Source of the DNA: Hyphomicrobiales bacterium
GTDB lineage: Bacteria > Pseudomonadota > Alphaproteobacteria > Rhizobiales > Beijerinckiaceae
Direction: 5' to 3'
Assembly: GCA_017302635.1 (NCBI GenBank)
Contig: JAFLCX010000002.1
Span: 310,001-374,000 of the forward strand
DNA: 64,000 bases
In this document: piece by piece, positions 29,003 through 38,379 of the stretch
Numbering within the stretch: position 1 is the stretch's first letter
Layout: the number at the start of each line of letters is the position of its first letter
Made by a program: the position numbers and the translations under genes
Notes under the pieces: generated by a model
The model's database searches: none
Told to the model about the DNA's origin: nothing
Seen by the model: only the letters and a program-made list of their open reading frames with translations

Positions 29003-29767
29003 CTATTGCCGCTGCAGGAAAACGAGCTTTGCCTGTCCCGTCATGCGCACGGATGACAGACCGGTTCCTTCGGGCATCATGCGGATCGAGATGGTGCGCA
29101 AGGCGCAATTGCCGCGTGACGTTCGGACGCTCTGGCAGAGCGTCGCGGCCCGGCGATAGGCGGCCAGCCGTGCCTCGGCTTGCGTTGCCCGTGGCACAAG
29201 GCGGCCATTCGCTCCACCTTCGACCAAGCTCTGGTCGATCTCGACAATCGCCAACGGGGTCTTTTCAGGCACATTGCCGAAAGCCTCCCTCATCGTGAAG
29301 GTCAATTTTAAGGAAGCCGTGAACTGTCCGCTGCTGAGCGGGCGGATTCGGGTGTCCTCCACAACACATTGATCGGCAAATGCCTGTTTGATGCGCGCAC
29401 ATTCCTCGGTTGCGAAGTGCGGTGCCAGCAATTTCATCGTGTTTTCGGCATCGGATGGATTGTTGATCGGAGGGTGCTTGGGCATGTCACCAAGACCGAG
29501 CACCGTGACCAGATTGATGGACCGGGCATCCATCAGCTTCTGCGGCTCGACAATCGTGCGGTAGCTTTCGGTGAGGCTTTCGTGCTTGCGCACATTCACA
29601 ACATCCCATTCGGCCTTCTTGGGAACATCATCGATGAGGCCCATCGCCGCCAGAATGGCCGAGGCGACCCAGATCTGCGCACCGAGCCCGAGCCCAAACA
29701 GGGCGAGCGAGATCAGGATCGGCAATCCAAACAGCAGGAAACCGACAATGACTATTGCGCGGCCCAT
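29003..29767 (-). CDS. Uncharacterised membrane-anchored protein, 254 residues
   Basis: The first about 50 residues hold one or two hydrophobic helices (IVGFLLFGLPILISLALFG, then a second stretch to about residue 45). The remainder is a soluble domain with motifs MDARSINLVTVLGLGD, LLAPHFATEECARIKQAF and DQSLVEGGANGRLVPRAT. I start at ATG 29767, which has GGAG 8 bases upstream; GTG 29776 overlaps that site. It follows the lipoprotein gene at 29793 by about 25 bases, so the two likely form a unit. No function recognised. Confidence 0.7.
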   Translation of the reverse strand: MGRAIVIVGFLLFGLPILISLALFGLGLGAQIWVASAILAAMGLIDDVPKKAEWDVVNVRKHESLTESYRTIVEPQKLMDARSINLVTVLGLGDMPKHPPINNPSDAENTMKLLAPHFATEECARIKQAFADQCVVEDTRIRPLSSGQFTASLKLTFTMREAFGNVPEKTPLAIVEIDQSLVEGGANGRLVPRATQAEARLAAYRRAATLCQSVRTSRGNCALRTISIRMMPEGTGLSSVRMTGQAKLVFLQRQ

Positions 29768-29792
29768 CCCGGTCACTCCTTTCGGATCGAAA

Positions 29793-30842
29793 TCATTTCT
29801 TGTTGAGCGAATTCAGATCACCGCCCGCAAGGCGCCGCGCCACCGGCTCGATGACCTCCATGCTCTTGGTGCGGTAGGTCTGGATGGAGCCGAACACGAA
29901 ATGATCGGCCCGCGTGAGGTGAATCTCGGCACCCTTGAGCCCCTTATAGGGCAGCCTTGCGGCTGGATTGGCCGGAACGGGGCCAATAAGAGCATTGGCA
30001 ACGCGTTCACCGCCAATCGAGTTTTCGAGCATGGAGACGCCGAAGCTCGTCCGGAACCAATCCGCGAAGGTATTGAAAGCCTGTCTCCGGCTCGCCAGCG
30101 CTTGCCGGGCCGAGCTATCCCCTTCCGCTGCGCGTTCGGCCGTTCCGGATTGCGTTGTGACGGGCAGGATTGGCCACAGCCGGCAGGAATCGAGCCCGGC
30201 GTTGCTGATGGCGTGAAGTTTGGTTCCCTGAGGCAGATTGGCGACGCCCGCGCCGTTTCTGGACAGCAGCACGATGAGATCGATCTTCACGCCCGGAGCA
30301 GTGACGATATTCCAGAGAACCTTTGTCCCGTAGAGAACGAGAACATGCGGCTTTGAGGCATCGGTGACAAAGACATGTCCGGGCTTGAAAGCATCGCCGC
30401 CCGCATCCGTCTCCCAACCCGGATCGCGCCCCTCCGCGCGCCAACGCTGCACATAGCGCTGGGCGCGCTCGGTCACCTGATTCTGGTTGAAGGTGAAGAT
30501 CGGTGTCTTGTCAAAGATGGATTCCGTGCTGACATGGGTCACGCGCGCACCTGCGGGCATCGGCGGAACGCTGCAATTCGTCACGGGCACGATCCAGGAA
30601 ATCTTGCCCGGCTGCTCGCTCTCCTTGAGGCTGACAAAGCCGTTGGTGATCGCAGCGCGCCAGAAGACCCGCTCACCATGGGCCAGGGCGACATCCTCCT
30701 TGATCGAGACTCCGAATTGCCCGTGGCGAATCTCGGGCGCATGCTTCGGAATCGGGTCGTCGCTGCTGCAGGCGGCGACGGTCACGGCCATCAGGAGTGT
30801 GGAAAGTGTGGTTGAACGAAAAGGACGGAAGGGGCATTCCAT
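29793..30842 (-). CDS. Uncharacterised lipoprotein, 349 residues
   Basis: A signal peptide with a lipobox-like end (LLMAVTVAAC) and a Ser-Ser-Asp start of the mature chain, so it is probably lipid-anchored. The mature protein shows VLVLYGTKVLWNIVTAPGVKIDLIV in part, a region near residue 250 with many Ala, Arg and Glu, and the C-terminal RADHFVFGSIQTYRTKSM. I do not recognise a family. ATG 30842 and GTG 30848 are both possible starts. An AT-rich upstream region (30900-30960) probably holds the promoter. It precedes a membrane protein gene on the same strand. Confidence 0.68.
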   Translation of the reverse strand: MECPFRPFRSTTLSTLLMAVTVAACSSDDPIPKHAPEIRHGQFGVSIKEDVALAHGERVFWRAAITNGFVSLKESEQPGKISWIVPVTNCSVPPMPAGARVTHVSTESIFDKTPIFTFNQNQVTERAQRYVQRWRAEGRDPGWETDAGGDAFKPGHVFVTDASKPHVLVLYGTKVLWNIVTAPGVKIDLIVLLSRNGAGVANLPQGTKLHAISNAGLDSCRLWPILPVTTQSGTAERAAEGDSSARQALASRRQAFNTFADWFRTSFGVSMLENSIGGERVANALIGPVPANPAARLPYKGLKGAEIHLTRADHFVFGSIQTYRTKSMEVIEPVARRLAGGDLNSLNKK

Positions 30843-31000
30843 GGGCACGACAAAAGCCTTCTGCTTCGAAACAGATTGGCGCGAACCTCACGGGTTCATC
30901 AGGCGCTCATCGTGATAATTCAGACGGAATGTTGATAATTTGCAAACAAATTCATTTTTGAGTTCGGCGGTGCAGAAGGCACCCTTTCTTGGCCCGTCAC

Positions 31001-31942
31001 TCAATCAAACAGCGTGGAAACGCTCTCTTCGCCCGCCGTACGCTTGATGGCCTCGCCAAGCAGAGAACCCACTGAAATCACGCGGATGTTCTTCGCTACG
31101 CGCACGGCTTCCGTGGGTTGGATCGTGTCGGTCAGCACGAGTTCCTTGATCTTCGAAGCCGCGATGCGCGCCACGGCTCCGCCCGAGAGCACGCCATGCG
31201 TGATATAGGCGTAGACGTCTTTCGCGCCCTTTTTCATCAGCGCGTCAGCAGCATTGCACAGGGTGCCGCCGGAATCGACGATATCATCCACCAGAATGCA
31301 ATGGCGGCCCTCGACATCGCCGATGATATTCATCACTTCCGACTCGCCGGCGCGCGGGCGACGCTTGTCGACAATGGCGAGTGGGGCGTTGATGCGATTG
31401 GCGAGCGCGCGGGCGCGGACCACGCCGCCGACATCGGGCGAAACGACCATGACGTTCGAGACATCCATCCGCTCCTTGATGTCACGCACCATCACCGGCG
31501 CGCCGTAGAGATTGTCGACCGGGATATCGAAGAAGCCCTGGATCTGCCCAGCATGGAGATCGAGCGTCAGCACGCGATCCGCCCCCGCATGGGTGATGAG
31601 GTTCGCGACCAGTTTTGCGGAAATCGGCGTCCGGGCAGCGGATTTGCGATCCTGCCGCGCATAGCCGAAATAGGGGATTACTGCCGTGATACGCTTGGCC
31701 GATGACCGGCGCAGCGCATCGATGATGATGAGCAGTTCCATCAGGTGATCGTTGGTGGGGGCGGAGGTCGATTGCAGGATGAAGACATCCTCGCCACGCA
31801 CGTTTTCCTGAATTTCGACAAAGATTTCCATGTCGGCGAAGCGCCGGACCTGACAGGCAGTCAGAGGTTGGCCGATATAGGCTGCGATGGCTTCCGCGAG
31901 CGGTCTGTTCGAATTGCCCGCCACAAGCTTGATCTGGTCCAT
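31001..31942 (-). CDS. prs: Ribose-phosphate pyrophosphokinase
   Basis: Makes PRPP from ribose 5-phosphate and ATP. The 313-residue product has the N-terminal [12 protein letters not shown], the catalytic flexible loop region [25 protein letters not shown] and the PRPP-binding loop [14 protein letters not shown]. Length is standard. It is monocistronic, with about 100 bases on each side. The product feeds apt in this same window. Confidence 0.97.
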   Translation of the reverse strand: MDQIKLVAGNSNRPLAEAIAAYIGQPLTACQVRRFADMEIFVEIQENVRGEDVFILQSTSAPTNDHLMELLIIIDALRRSSAKRITAVIPYFGYARQDRKSAARTPISAKLVANLITHAGADRVLTLDLHAGQIQGFFDIPVDNLYGAPVMVRDIKERMDVSNVMVVSPDVGGVVRARALANRINAPLAIVDKRRPRAGESEVMNIIGDVEGRHCILVDDIVDSGGTLCNAADALMKKGAKDVYAYITHGVLSGGAVARIAASKIKELVLTDTIQPTEAVRVAKNIRVISVGSLLGEAIKRTAGEESVSTLFD

Positions 31943-32040
31943 GCCGCCCTCCGCGATCGTGTGGTGCTGCTAGCGCGGCTGGCGCGCCGGATCAACATGA
32001 CAGACGCATGACAGGCGCGAGCCTGTGCAAAAGCGTCGTC

Positions 32041-32571
32041 TCAAAGCGCTTCTGGCTCGCCGCTCTGGGCGACCTCACCGCCGGCCCCTGGCTGGCCGGT
32101 GAGCTGGCGAGCGAGGGCATCGAGGCTCTGGCCGGCGACCCGGCGCATCGCCGCGTCGTCAAAGGCGGTCCAGCCCGCGCCAGACGAGGCCGGCACGACG
32201 CCGGAAACCCGCGCGGCGCGGTTGCGTCCGTCGGCGGAGGTCTGCAGCACATAGGAAATGGCAGGCTGGCCGTTCGGCCCGGCGAAGATGTCCAGATAGG
32301 CGCGCAGCTTCGACGAGGCGACCGGTGCATTCGGTTCGGCAATCACGAAGCCGCGCGAGCGGGCTTCCTGCGCAAGAATGGCGTTAAAACGCTCGCCCTG
32401 TTCGGCTGAAGGGCCGGTAACATCGAGTATCGCGAGCGTCGCGGCCTCGGGGCGTATGCCGGTCAGGGGCGCGGTTGCTGTCATCGAAGGCGCGTTGCAG
32501 GCGGCCACCAGCCCCACGGCCACGAGGCTCGCAAGAGCGCGGGCTTTCGGCAATGTCAGAAATCCAGCCAC
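32041..32571 (-). CDS. Putative lipoprotein, DUF-type, 176 residues
   Basis: The N-terminus is a lipoprotein signal (ASLVAVGLVAAC then NAPS). The mature part has an alpha/beta look, with ILDVTGPSAEQGERFNAIL, SKLRAYLDIFAG and WTAFDDAAMRRVAGQSLDAL. I choose GTG 32571, because GGAGCCCC lies upstream at correct spacing, over TTG 32595. Similar lipoproteins are found in Hyphomicrobiales with unknown roles. It is divergent from uvrC. Confidence 0.7.
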   Translation of the reverse strand: MAGFLTLPKARALASLVAVGLVAACNAPSMTATAPLTGIRPEAATLAILDVTGPSAEQGERFNAILAQEARSRGFVIAEPNAPVASSKLRAYLDIFAGPNGQPAISYVLQTSADGRNRAARVSGVVPASSGAGWTAFDDAAMRRVAGQSLDALARQLTGQPGAGGEVAQSGEPEAL

Positions 32572-32709
32572 GAGAGGGGCTCCGTTTATGGTCAATGGTT
32601 TCTTAATGCCCCCAAGCGGGGAAGCAAAGCCCCGAAGCTGTCAGGAGTGTCGCGTGGTTAACGCGGGGCGGGCTTTGCGGAATCACGCGCAGCGCCTATC
32701 TCTGACACC

Positions 32710-34722
32710 ATGAGCGGACGCCAGCCTTCTGAACTGGAGCCTGACCTCGCTTTCGAGGATGACGACCTCGAAAGCGAAGAACATCTCGTTGCCGAAGGGC
32801 CGGACTCAACTCCGCCGGAAGTCCATCTCGATAAGGCCGTTTCAGCGGGAGAACTCGCTACCGGCATGGCGGTTATCCGCAAGTTCTGGGAAACCTTGCC
32901 CGGCTCGCCCGGCGTCTATCGGATGATCTCGCTTTCGGGCGAGGTGCTTTATGTCGGCAAGGCGCGCAACCTTAAGGCGCGCGTGTCGTCCTATGCGCGC
33001 GGTGATGCGCCGAACAACCGCATCGCCCGGATGATCTCCGAAACGTCGCAGATGGAGTTTGTCACCACCACGACCGAGACCGAGGCACTGCTGCTCGAAG
33101 CCAACCTCATCAAGCAGTTGCAGCCTCGCTACAACGTGCTGATGCGGGACGGGAAATCGTTTCCCTTTATCCTGATCACGGGGGATCATGTTGCGCCGCA
33201 GATCATCAAGCATCGCGGGGCGCGCAACCGGAAGGGGCAGTATTTCGGGCCATTTGCCTCGCCCAGCGCGGTCAACCGCACGCTCAATACGCTTCAGCGC
33301 GCCTTCCTGCTGCGCAATTGCACCGATTCCTTCTACGAGAACCGCACGCGGCCCTGCCTGCAATTCCAGATCAAGCGGTGCGCCGCTCCTTGCACGGGCG
33401 AGATCAGCACCGAGGGCTATGCCGCGCTTGTTCGCGAGGCGAAGGATTTCCTCGAAGGCAAGAGCGTCGTGATCCGCCAGCAGCTCGCCGACCAGATGCA
33501 GAAAGCCTCCGATGAGCTGGAATTCGAAACCGCCGCCCTGCTCCGCGACAGGCTTGCCGCACTCTCCACCGTTCAGGCCCAGCAGGGCGTCAACCCGATG
33601 CAGGTGGCTGAAGCGGATGTTTTCGCCATCCATGCCGAGGCCGGGCAGTTCTGCATCGAAGTGTTTTTCTTCCGTACCTATCAGAACTGGGGCAACCGAG
33701 CGTTTTTCCCGCGCGCTGATCGCAGTCTCGAGCCCGCCGAGGTGCTAGGCGCTTTCCTCGGGCAGTTTTACGATGAGCGCCCGGCGCCGCGCTTGGTGCT
33801 GCTGAGCCACGAGATTGAGGATCGGGCACTTCTCGCAGAAGCCTTGTCTTTTCGCGCGGGGCACAAGGTCGAGATTGCAGCACCCCGGCGTGGCGAGAAG
33901 CGAGAAATGGTCGAGCACGCGCTCACCAATGCGAGAGAAGCTCTGGGCCGAAGGTTGAGCGAAACCGCGGGGCAGGAGAAACTGCTGGAAAGCCTCGCCA
34001 CGACTTTCGGGCTCGATGCTCCGCCGCGCCGGATCGACGTGTTCGACAATTCCCACATCATGGGCACGAACGCCGTCGGCGCGATGATCGTTTCCGGGCC
34101 GCGCGGTTTCTCGAAACCGCATTACCGTACCTTCAACATCCGCTCGGATGAGATCACGCCGGGCGACGATTTCGGCATGATGCGGGAAGTGCTGCATCGG
34201 CGTTTCTCGCGCCTCGTGAAGGAAAGTCCGCGCGACGAAGTCCCGGATGACCCCGAATCTGTGCCCGTCTGGCCCGACCTCGTGCTGATCGATGGCGGCA
34301 AGGGTCAGCTGGAAGCCGTGCGGGGCGTCCTCAACGAACTCGGCATCACCGATCTGCCGCTGGTGGGAGTTGCCAAGGGGCCGGACCGCGATGCGGGTCG
34401 CGAAACCTTCATTATGCCGGGAAGGGAACCGTTTCGCCTGCCGCCGCGCGACCCCACACTTTATTTCATCCAGCGCCTGCGCGATGAGGCACATCGTTTT
34501 GCGATCGGCACACACCGGGCGAAGCGCAAGAAAGCCTTCGTTCAGAACCCGCTTGACGAAATCGGCGGCATCGGTCCGAGGCGCAAGCGCGCGCTGCTCC
34601 TGCATTTCGGGACCGCCAAGGCCGTCAGCCGTGCCTCCTATGAAGACCTTGCCCGCGTGCCGGGCATCAACGATGCCACGGCCCGGCTGATCTACGATCA
34701 CTTCCACGAGGGTGGGCGATAG
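32710..34722 (+). CDS. uvrC: Excinuclease ABC subunit C
   Basis: The dual-incision nuclease of nucleotide excision repair. The 670-residue product has a GIY-YIG domain (GSPGVYRM, then [14 protein letters not shown]) starting near residue 62, a UVR motif near residue 270 ([14 protein letters not shown]), the RNase H-like endonuclease domain ([20 protein letters not shown]), and a C-terminal helix-hairpin-helix pair ([14 protein letters not shown]). The first about 55 residues are an acidic extension. uvrB is also in this window, at 57.2-60.0 kb. pgsA follows after 77 bases. Confidence 0.96.
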   Translation: MSGRQPSELEPDLAFEDDDLESEEHLVAEGPDSTPPEVHLDKAVSAGELATGMAVIRKFWETLPGSPGVYRMISLSGEVLYVGKARNLKARVSSYARGDAPNNRIARMISETSQMEFVTTTTETEALLLEANLIKQLQPRYNVLMRDGKSFPFILITGDHVAPQIIKHRGARNRKGQYFGPFASPSAVNRTLNTLQRAFLLRNCTDSFYENRTRPCLQFQIKRCAAPCTGEISTEGYAALVREAKDFLEGKSVVIRQQLADQMQKASDELEFETAALLRDRLAALSTVQAQQGVNPMQVAEADVFAIHAEAGQFCIEVFFFRTYQNWGNRAFFPRADRSLEPAEVLGAFLGQFYDERPAPRLVLLSHEIEDRALLAEALSFRAGHKVEIAAPRRGEKREMVEHALTNAREALGRRLSETAGQEKLLESLATTFGLDAPPRRIDVFDNSHIMGTNAVGAMIVSGPRGFSKPHYRTFNIRSDEITPGDDFGMMREVLHRRFSRLVKESPRDEVPDDPESVPVWPDLVLIDGGKGQLEAVRGVLNELGITDLPLVGVAKGPDRDAGRETFIMPGREPFRLPPRDPTLYFIQRLRDEAHRFAIGTHRAKRKKAFVQNPLDEIGGIGPRRKRALLLHFGTAKAVSRASYEDLARVPGINDATARLIYDHFHEGGR

Positions 34723-34799
34723 GAGCACAGGGCAAAATCTCGCCTTGGATTGATGCGAGGGAGGCTTGACCCGCCTCATCGCGCATGGTGCTAAAAGAC

Positions 34800-35405
34800 A
34801 TGTCGGTTTTCCCCCGCAAGATGCGCCCGCTCTCCCTGCCCAATGTGCTCACCTATGCGCGCATTGCGGCCATTCCCGTTGTGGTCGCGCTGTTGTTCTG
34901 GCCGGGTGAGGTCGCCATGCGCTGGTATGCGCTGGCGCTTTATGCCGCCGCCGGCGTGACGGACTATCTCGATGGCTATCTGGCCCGCCTCTACCACGAG
35001 CAATCCTCGCTCGGGCGCATGCTTGATCCGATTGCCGACAAGCTTCTGGTTGCTGCATGCCTGCTGATGCTCGTCGCGGACGGCACCATTCGTTCCTGGT
35101 CGATCTGGGCGGCAATTGTGATCTTGAGCCGCGAGATCCTTGTTTCCGGGTTGCGCGAGTTTCTGGCCGAGGTGAAGGTCTCGGTGCCGGTGTCTCGGCT
35201 CGCAAAATGGAAGACGGCCATGCAACTCGTCGCGGTGGGTTTTCTCATTGCCGGGCCGGCAGGCGATGCCCTGCTTCCGACCGACTGGACCCGCCTGATC
35301 GGGCTGGCCCTTCTCTGGGTTGCGGCGATCCTCACCCTTGTCACGGGCTACGATTATATGAAAGCCTCGATCCAGCATCTGGTGGTCGAAGACGAGCGGT
35401 CGTGA
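34800..35405 (+). CDS. pgsA: CDP-diacylglycerol--glycerol-3-phosphate 3-phosphatidyltransferase
   Basis: Makes phosphatidylglycerol phosphate at the inner membrane. The 201-residue product has multiple membrane helices and the CDP-alcohol phosphatidyltransferase motif DYLDGYLARLYHEQ, then LGRMLDPIADK, with all aspartates conserved. ATG 34800 gives the family start (LSLPNVLTYARI); an earlier ATG at 34785 is in frame. It is part of the conserved order uvrC-pgsA-moaD-moaE. Confidence 0.95.
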   Translation: MSVFPRKMRPLSLPNVLTYARIAAIPVVVALLFWPGEVAMRWYALALYAAAGVTDYLDGYLARLYHEQSSLGRMLDPIADKLLVAACLLMLVADGTIRSWSIWAAIVILSREILVSGLREFLAEVKVSVPVSRLAKWKTAMQLVAVGFLIAGPAGDALLPTDWTRLIGLALLWVAAILTLVTGYDYMKASIQHLVVEDERS

Positions 35406-35435
35406 AACCTGACCGACAATCCCGCGAGGCTGACG

Positions 35436-35687
35436 ATGAAGGTTCTCTATTTCGCATGGCTGCGTGAGCGGATTGGCAAAGCCGAGGAGGAGGTTGTTTT
35501 CCCGGCTTCGATCTCAACCGCGCGCGATGCCATGCAGCACCTCGCGACCCAAGGCGAGGAATATGCCTACGCTTTCGAGAATCCGCAGATCATCCGCATC
35601 GCGCTGGATCGTCGGCATGTGCCGCCGGAAACGCCAATCGGTGCCGCGCGCGAGATTGCCTTCTTCCCGCCCATGACGGGAGGGTGA
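35436..35687 (+). CDS. moaD: Molybdopterin synthase sulfur carrier subunit
   Basis: An 83-residue ubiquitin-fold protein that carries sulfur as a C-terminal thiocarboxylate. The C-terminus is PPMTGG, with the required diglycine, and the N-terminus KVLYFAWLRERIGKAEEE is typical. moaE begins 4 bases after the stop. It supplies sulfur for the molybdopterin used by the formate dehydrogenase at the left end of the window. Confidence 0.95.
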   Translation: MKVLYFAWLRERIGKAEEEVVFPASISTARDAMQHLATQGEEYAYAFENPQIIRIALDRRHVPPETPIGAAREIAFFPPMTGG

Positions 35688-35691
35688 AGCG

Positions 35692-36147
35692 ATGGTTGTC
35701 CCCGAGATCCGCGTGCAGGCTGAGCCTTTCGATCTCGCGGCCGAAGTCGCGCGAATCAGCGTCGGACGCCAGGATATCGGGGCGGTTGTCACGTTCACTG
35801 GCCTGTGCCGCAGTGAGAATGGTGCGCTCGCAGCACTCGAACTGGAGCATTATCCGGGCATGGCGGAGGATGAGTTGCGGCGCGTGGCTGATGATGCCAT
35901 CCGCCGCTGGCCGTTGGATGGGGTGATAGTCATTCATCGTTACGGAAAACTACGGCCGGGCGATTCCATCGTGCTCGTGGTGACCGCATCGGCGCATCGG
36001 CAGGCGGCATTTGAGTCGGCTAATTATCTGATGGATTATCTGAAAACACGCGCCCCGTTCTGGAAGAAGGAGCATGCGAGCGACGGCTCCAGCGGTGATT
36101 GGGTCGCCGCCAAGCAAGCGGATGAGCAGGCGGCAGACCGCTGGTAG
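35692..36147 (+). CDS. moaE: Molybdopterin synthase catalytic subunit
   Basis: A 151-residue partner of MoaD that converts precursor Z to molybdopterin. The family blocks are GAVVTFTGLCR, LELEHYPGMAEDELRR, VIHRYGKLRPGDSIVLV and LKTRAPFWKKE, the last carrying catalytic lysines. The end of the chain (residues 135-151) is a variable polar tail. It is cotranscribed with moaD. Confidence 0.96.
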   Translation: MVVPEIRVQAEPFDLAAEVARISVGRQDIGAVVTFTGLCRSENGALAALELEHYPGMAEDELRRVADDAIRRWPLDGVIVIHRYGKLRPGDSIVLVVTASAHRQAAFESANYLMDYLKTRAPFWKKEHASDGSSGDWVAAKQADEQAADRW

Positions 36148-36283
36148 AATGGGCACAATTGCCGTTGTTTCGAATGCAAATTTGCGAATTAACGAGATTT
36201 TTGAACTTCCAGTTGCATAAATTCAAAATCGAATTTTCAGGATTAAACCGAGCCATGCTCAGACGGACGACCGATATGCCCCG

Positions 36284-37129
36284 GTGGCCAGAAAGGCGCA
36301 GAAGGAGCTGCGGGTTCTGGTCGTCGATGACACGATTGTCATCCGTGGTGCCATCCGTGCGGCTCTCGACAAGCTTGATCGGCCCATCACTGTCATCGAG
36401 GCGGCTGCGGGCGACGAAGCGCTCGCGATCATGAAGCGTGCCCCGGTCGATGTCGTGTTTTGTGACATTCACCTGCCGGGGATTTCGGGCCCCGAGGCTC
36501 TGGCTCACGCCTATGCGTTGCAGGAGCGTCCACCTTTCGTGGTGATGATGTCATCCATGAAGTCGGATGCTGTGCGCAAGATCGGCCAGCAATTGAGGGT
36601 CTACGAATTCCTCCAGAAGCCGTTCCGCACCTCCGACGTGTTGAACGCAATTGAAGCCTTTGACCGGCTGAACCGTCGCACCCGTGCGCTTCTCGTCGAT
36701 GACAGCGGCACGGCGCGCAAGCTGATGCGGCGTATCCTCGAACGGTCGCAGTTCAATCTCGACATTCAGGATGCCGAGAGCGGCGAACAGGCCTTGCAGC
36801 TCGCGGGCATGACCGATTTCGACGCGATTTTCCTCGATGCGAACATGCCGGGCATGAGCGGGCCCGAGACAGCTGGCCATCTGTTGCGGGCGAACCCCCG
36901 CACGCAGATCATCATGGTTTCAACCGAGCAGCAGATGTCGCTCATCCGCTCGTCGCAGTATTCCGGCGCTTTCGCGTTCCTCTCGAAGCCGTTTGATCCG
37001 TCGGATGTCGATGCAGTCCTGCACACGGCGTTTTCGCTCCGCGCACCGAGCCTCGCCAAGCCCAGTCACGCGATCTATTCCGACGCGGCGCATCCCGGCG
37101 GGGAACCTCCGAAAAAGGCGGCTGGCTAA
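36284..37129 (+). CDS. Response regulator with two receiver domains and no output domain
   Basis: A 281-residue protein of two CheY-like domains in tandem. The first has VVDDT at the start, phosphoacceptor D61 (VFCDIHLPG) and the conserved lysine in FLQKPF. The second has LVDDSGTARKLM, phosphoacceptor D185 (FLDANMPG) and FLSKPF. A short P/G/K-rich tail ends the chain, with no DNA-binding or enzymatic domain. GTG 36284 is the only good start and its ribosome site is weak. No partner kinase is adjacent. A phosphorelay or sink role is inferred. Confidence 0.85.
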   Translation: MARKAQKELRVLVVDDTIVIRGAIRAALDKLDRPITVIEAAAGDEALAIMKRAPVDVVFCDIHLPGISGPEALAHAYALQERPPFVVMMSSMKSDAVRKIGQQLRVYEFLQKPFRTSDVLNAIEAFDRLNRRTRALLVDDSGTARKLMRRILERSQFNLDIQDAESGEQALQLAGMTDFDAIFLDANMPGMSGPETAGHLLRANPRTQIIMVSTEQQMSLIRSSQYSGAFAFLSKPFDPSDVDAVLHTAFSLRAPSLAKPSHAIYSDAAHPGGEPPKKAAG

Positions 37130-37144
37130 AAAGACAGGCTGGAA

Positions 37145-37172
37145 TGAAAAAGGGCGCGAAATTCGCGCCCTT
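37145..37172 (-). terminator. Terminator between ilvE and the tandem-receiver gene
   Basis: A near-perfect palindrome, AAGGGCGCGAA (37150-37160) and TTCGCGCCCTT (37162-37172), in the convergent gap. On the minus strand it is followed by a run of T (A at 37147-37151 on the plus strand), so it terminates ilvE. On the plus strand there is no T run, but the hairpin could still slow polymerase leaving the receiver gene. Confidence 0.8.
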
Positions 37173-37197
37173 GATCTGATCAATTGGCAGAGGACGA

Positions 37198-38085
37198 TCA
37201 GCCCGCGCCAACCTCGTTCACATAATCCTGCATCAGCGTGGCGCTGATATTGCCCGGCTGGAAATTGTACGGGCCGATTTCGGCGACGGGCGTCACTTCG
37301 GCGGCCGAGCCGGTGATGAAGCACTCGACAAAGCTCGGCAGTTCATCCGGCATGATCCGCCGTTCGATCACCTCGAAACCGCGGCGCTTGGCGAGATCGA
37401 TCACCGTGCGGCGGGTGATGCCATCGAGGAAGCAATCCGCCTTCGGCGTATGAATCGCGCCATCCTTCGTGAAGAAGATATTGGCACCGGTGCATTCCGC
37501 GACTCGGCCCTGCCAGTCGAGCATCATCGCATCGGCGTAACCGCGCTTCTCGGCGCGGTGCTTCGAGAGCGTGCAGATCATGTAAAGGCCGGCGGCCTTG
37601 GCATGAACCGGTGCGCAGGCCGGGTCGGGGCGGCGATATTCCGCGATATCGAGCTTGATGCCCTTCATCTTCGTGGCCGGATCGAACATCGAGGGCCAGT
37701 TCCAGGTCGCAACCGCAACATGGATCCGGTTGTGCTGGGCCGAGACCGCCATCATCTCCGAGCCGCGAAACGCGACCGGGCGGATATACTGGTCGCCGCC
37801 GCCGTTCAACTCGACAATCCTGCGCTTGGCTTCCTCGATCTCCTCGATCGAGTAGGGGATCACCATATCCATGATCTCGGCCGACGCGATCAGACGTTCG
37901 GTGTGCTCGCGGCTCTTGAAGATCTTGCCTTTATAGGCCCGCTCTCCCTCGAAAACCGAGGAGCCGTAATGCAGGCCATGCGTGAGGATATGGACCTTCG
38001 CATCCTGCCAGGGGAGAACTTCCCCATTCATCCAGATATAGCCGTCGCGTTTGTCGAAAGGGATGATGGCGGGGGTCGGCGACAT
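37198..38085 (-). CDS. ilvE: Branched-chain amino acid aminotransferase
   Basis: A 295-residue fold-type IV PLP enzyme. Landmarks are HGLHYGSSVFEGERAY near residue 38, IRPVAFRGSE near residue 97, the PLP lysine region in AKAAGLYM, and ECTGANIFF near residue 197. It transaminates leucine, isoleucine and valine with 2-oxoglutarate. AGAGGA precedes ATG 38085. The open frame runs another 1.5 kb upstream, antisense to the marR and response regulator genes, but that part is not coding. It is divergent from the marR gene across a palindrome. Confidence 0.95.
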   Translation of the reverse strand: MSPTPAIIPFDKRDGYIWMNGEVLPWQDAKVHILTHGLHYGSSVFEGERAYKGKIFKSREHTERLIASAEIMDMVIPYSIEEIEEAKRRIVELNGGGDQYIRPVAFRGSEMMAVSAQHNRIHVAVATWNWPSMFDPATKMKGIKLDIAEYRRPDPACAPVHAKAAGLYMICTLSKHRAEKRGYADAMMLDWQGRVAECTGANIFFTKDGAIHTPKADCFLDGITRRTVIDLAKRRGFEVIERRIMPDELPSFVECFITGSAAEVTPVAEIGPYNFQPGNISATLMQDYVNEVGAG

Positions 38086-38283
38086 GGTGATTTTCCTCTT
38101 TGCCTGCAAAACGCGCCGGGGTTCTGGCGGATTGTTTTTGCCAGCGCAAGCAATTTTATTGCGCGCTGGAATGTGGTTTTCCAGAACCAAGACGGTCGAA
38201 AAGTGCCTTTCGTACCGAGAGTTCGCGGCTTGCGAACTTTCATTGCGCAAAAGGCGGCTTGACGGGTAACAATCCGTCTGAAA

Positions 38284-38304
38284 TATGTCAACAACATTGA
38301 CATA
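38284..38304. promoter_or_regulatory. 21-bp palindrome in the ilvE-marR divergent region
   Basis: Perfect 8-bp inverted repeat TATGTCAA (38284-38291) and TTGACATA (38297-38304) with spacer CAACA. Each arm contains TTGACA reading outward, so overlapping -35 elements for both directions are possible. The position, 75 bases before the marR ATG, fits a MarR-family operator. That it is bound by the adjacent regulator is inference. Confidence 0.6.
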
Positions 38305-38379
38305 ATTTCTTGCCGCCTCTAACCGCGCTCCTGTGCAAAGCGAGGGGTTCCGGGCGGGCGGCACGCAGTCGAAGGCATC

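Noticed and set aside
36170..36190. Palindrome GCAAATTTGC before the tandem receiver gene
   Set aside because: It is only 10 bp in an AT-rich gap where such matches arise easily; it could be part of a promoter but nothing specific supports it.
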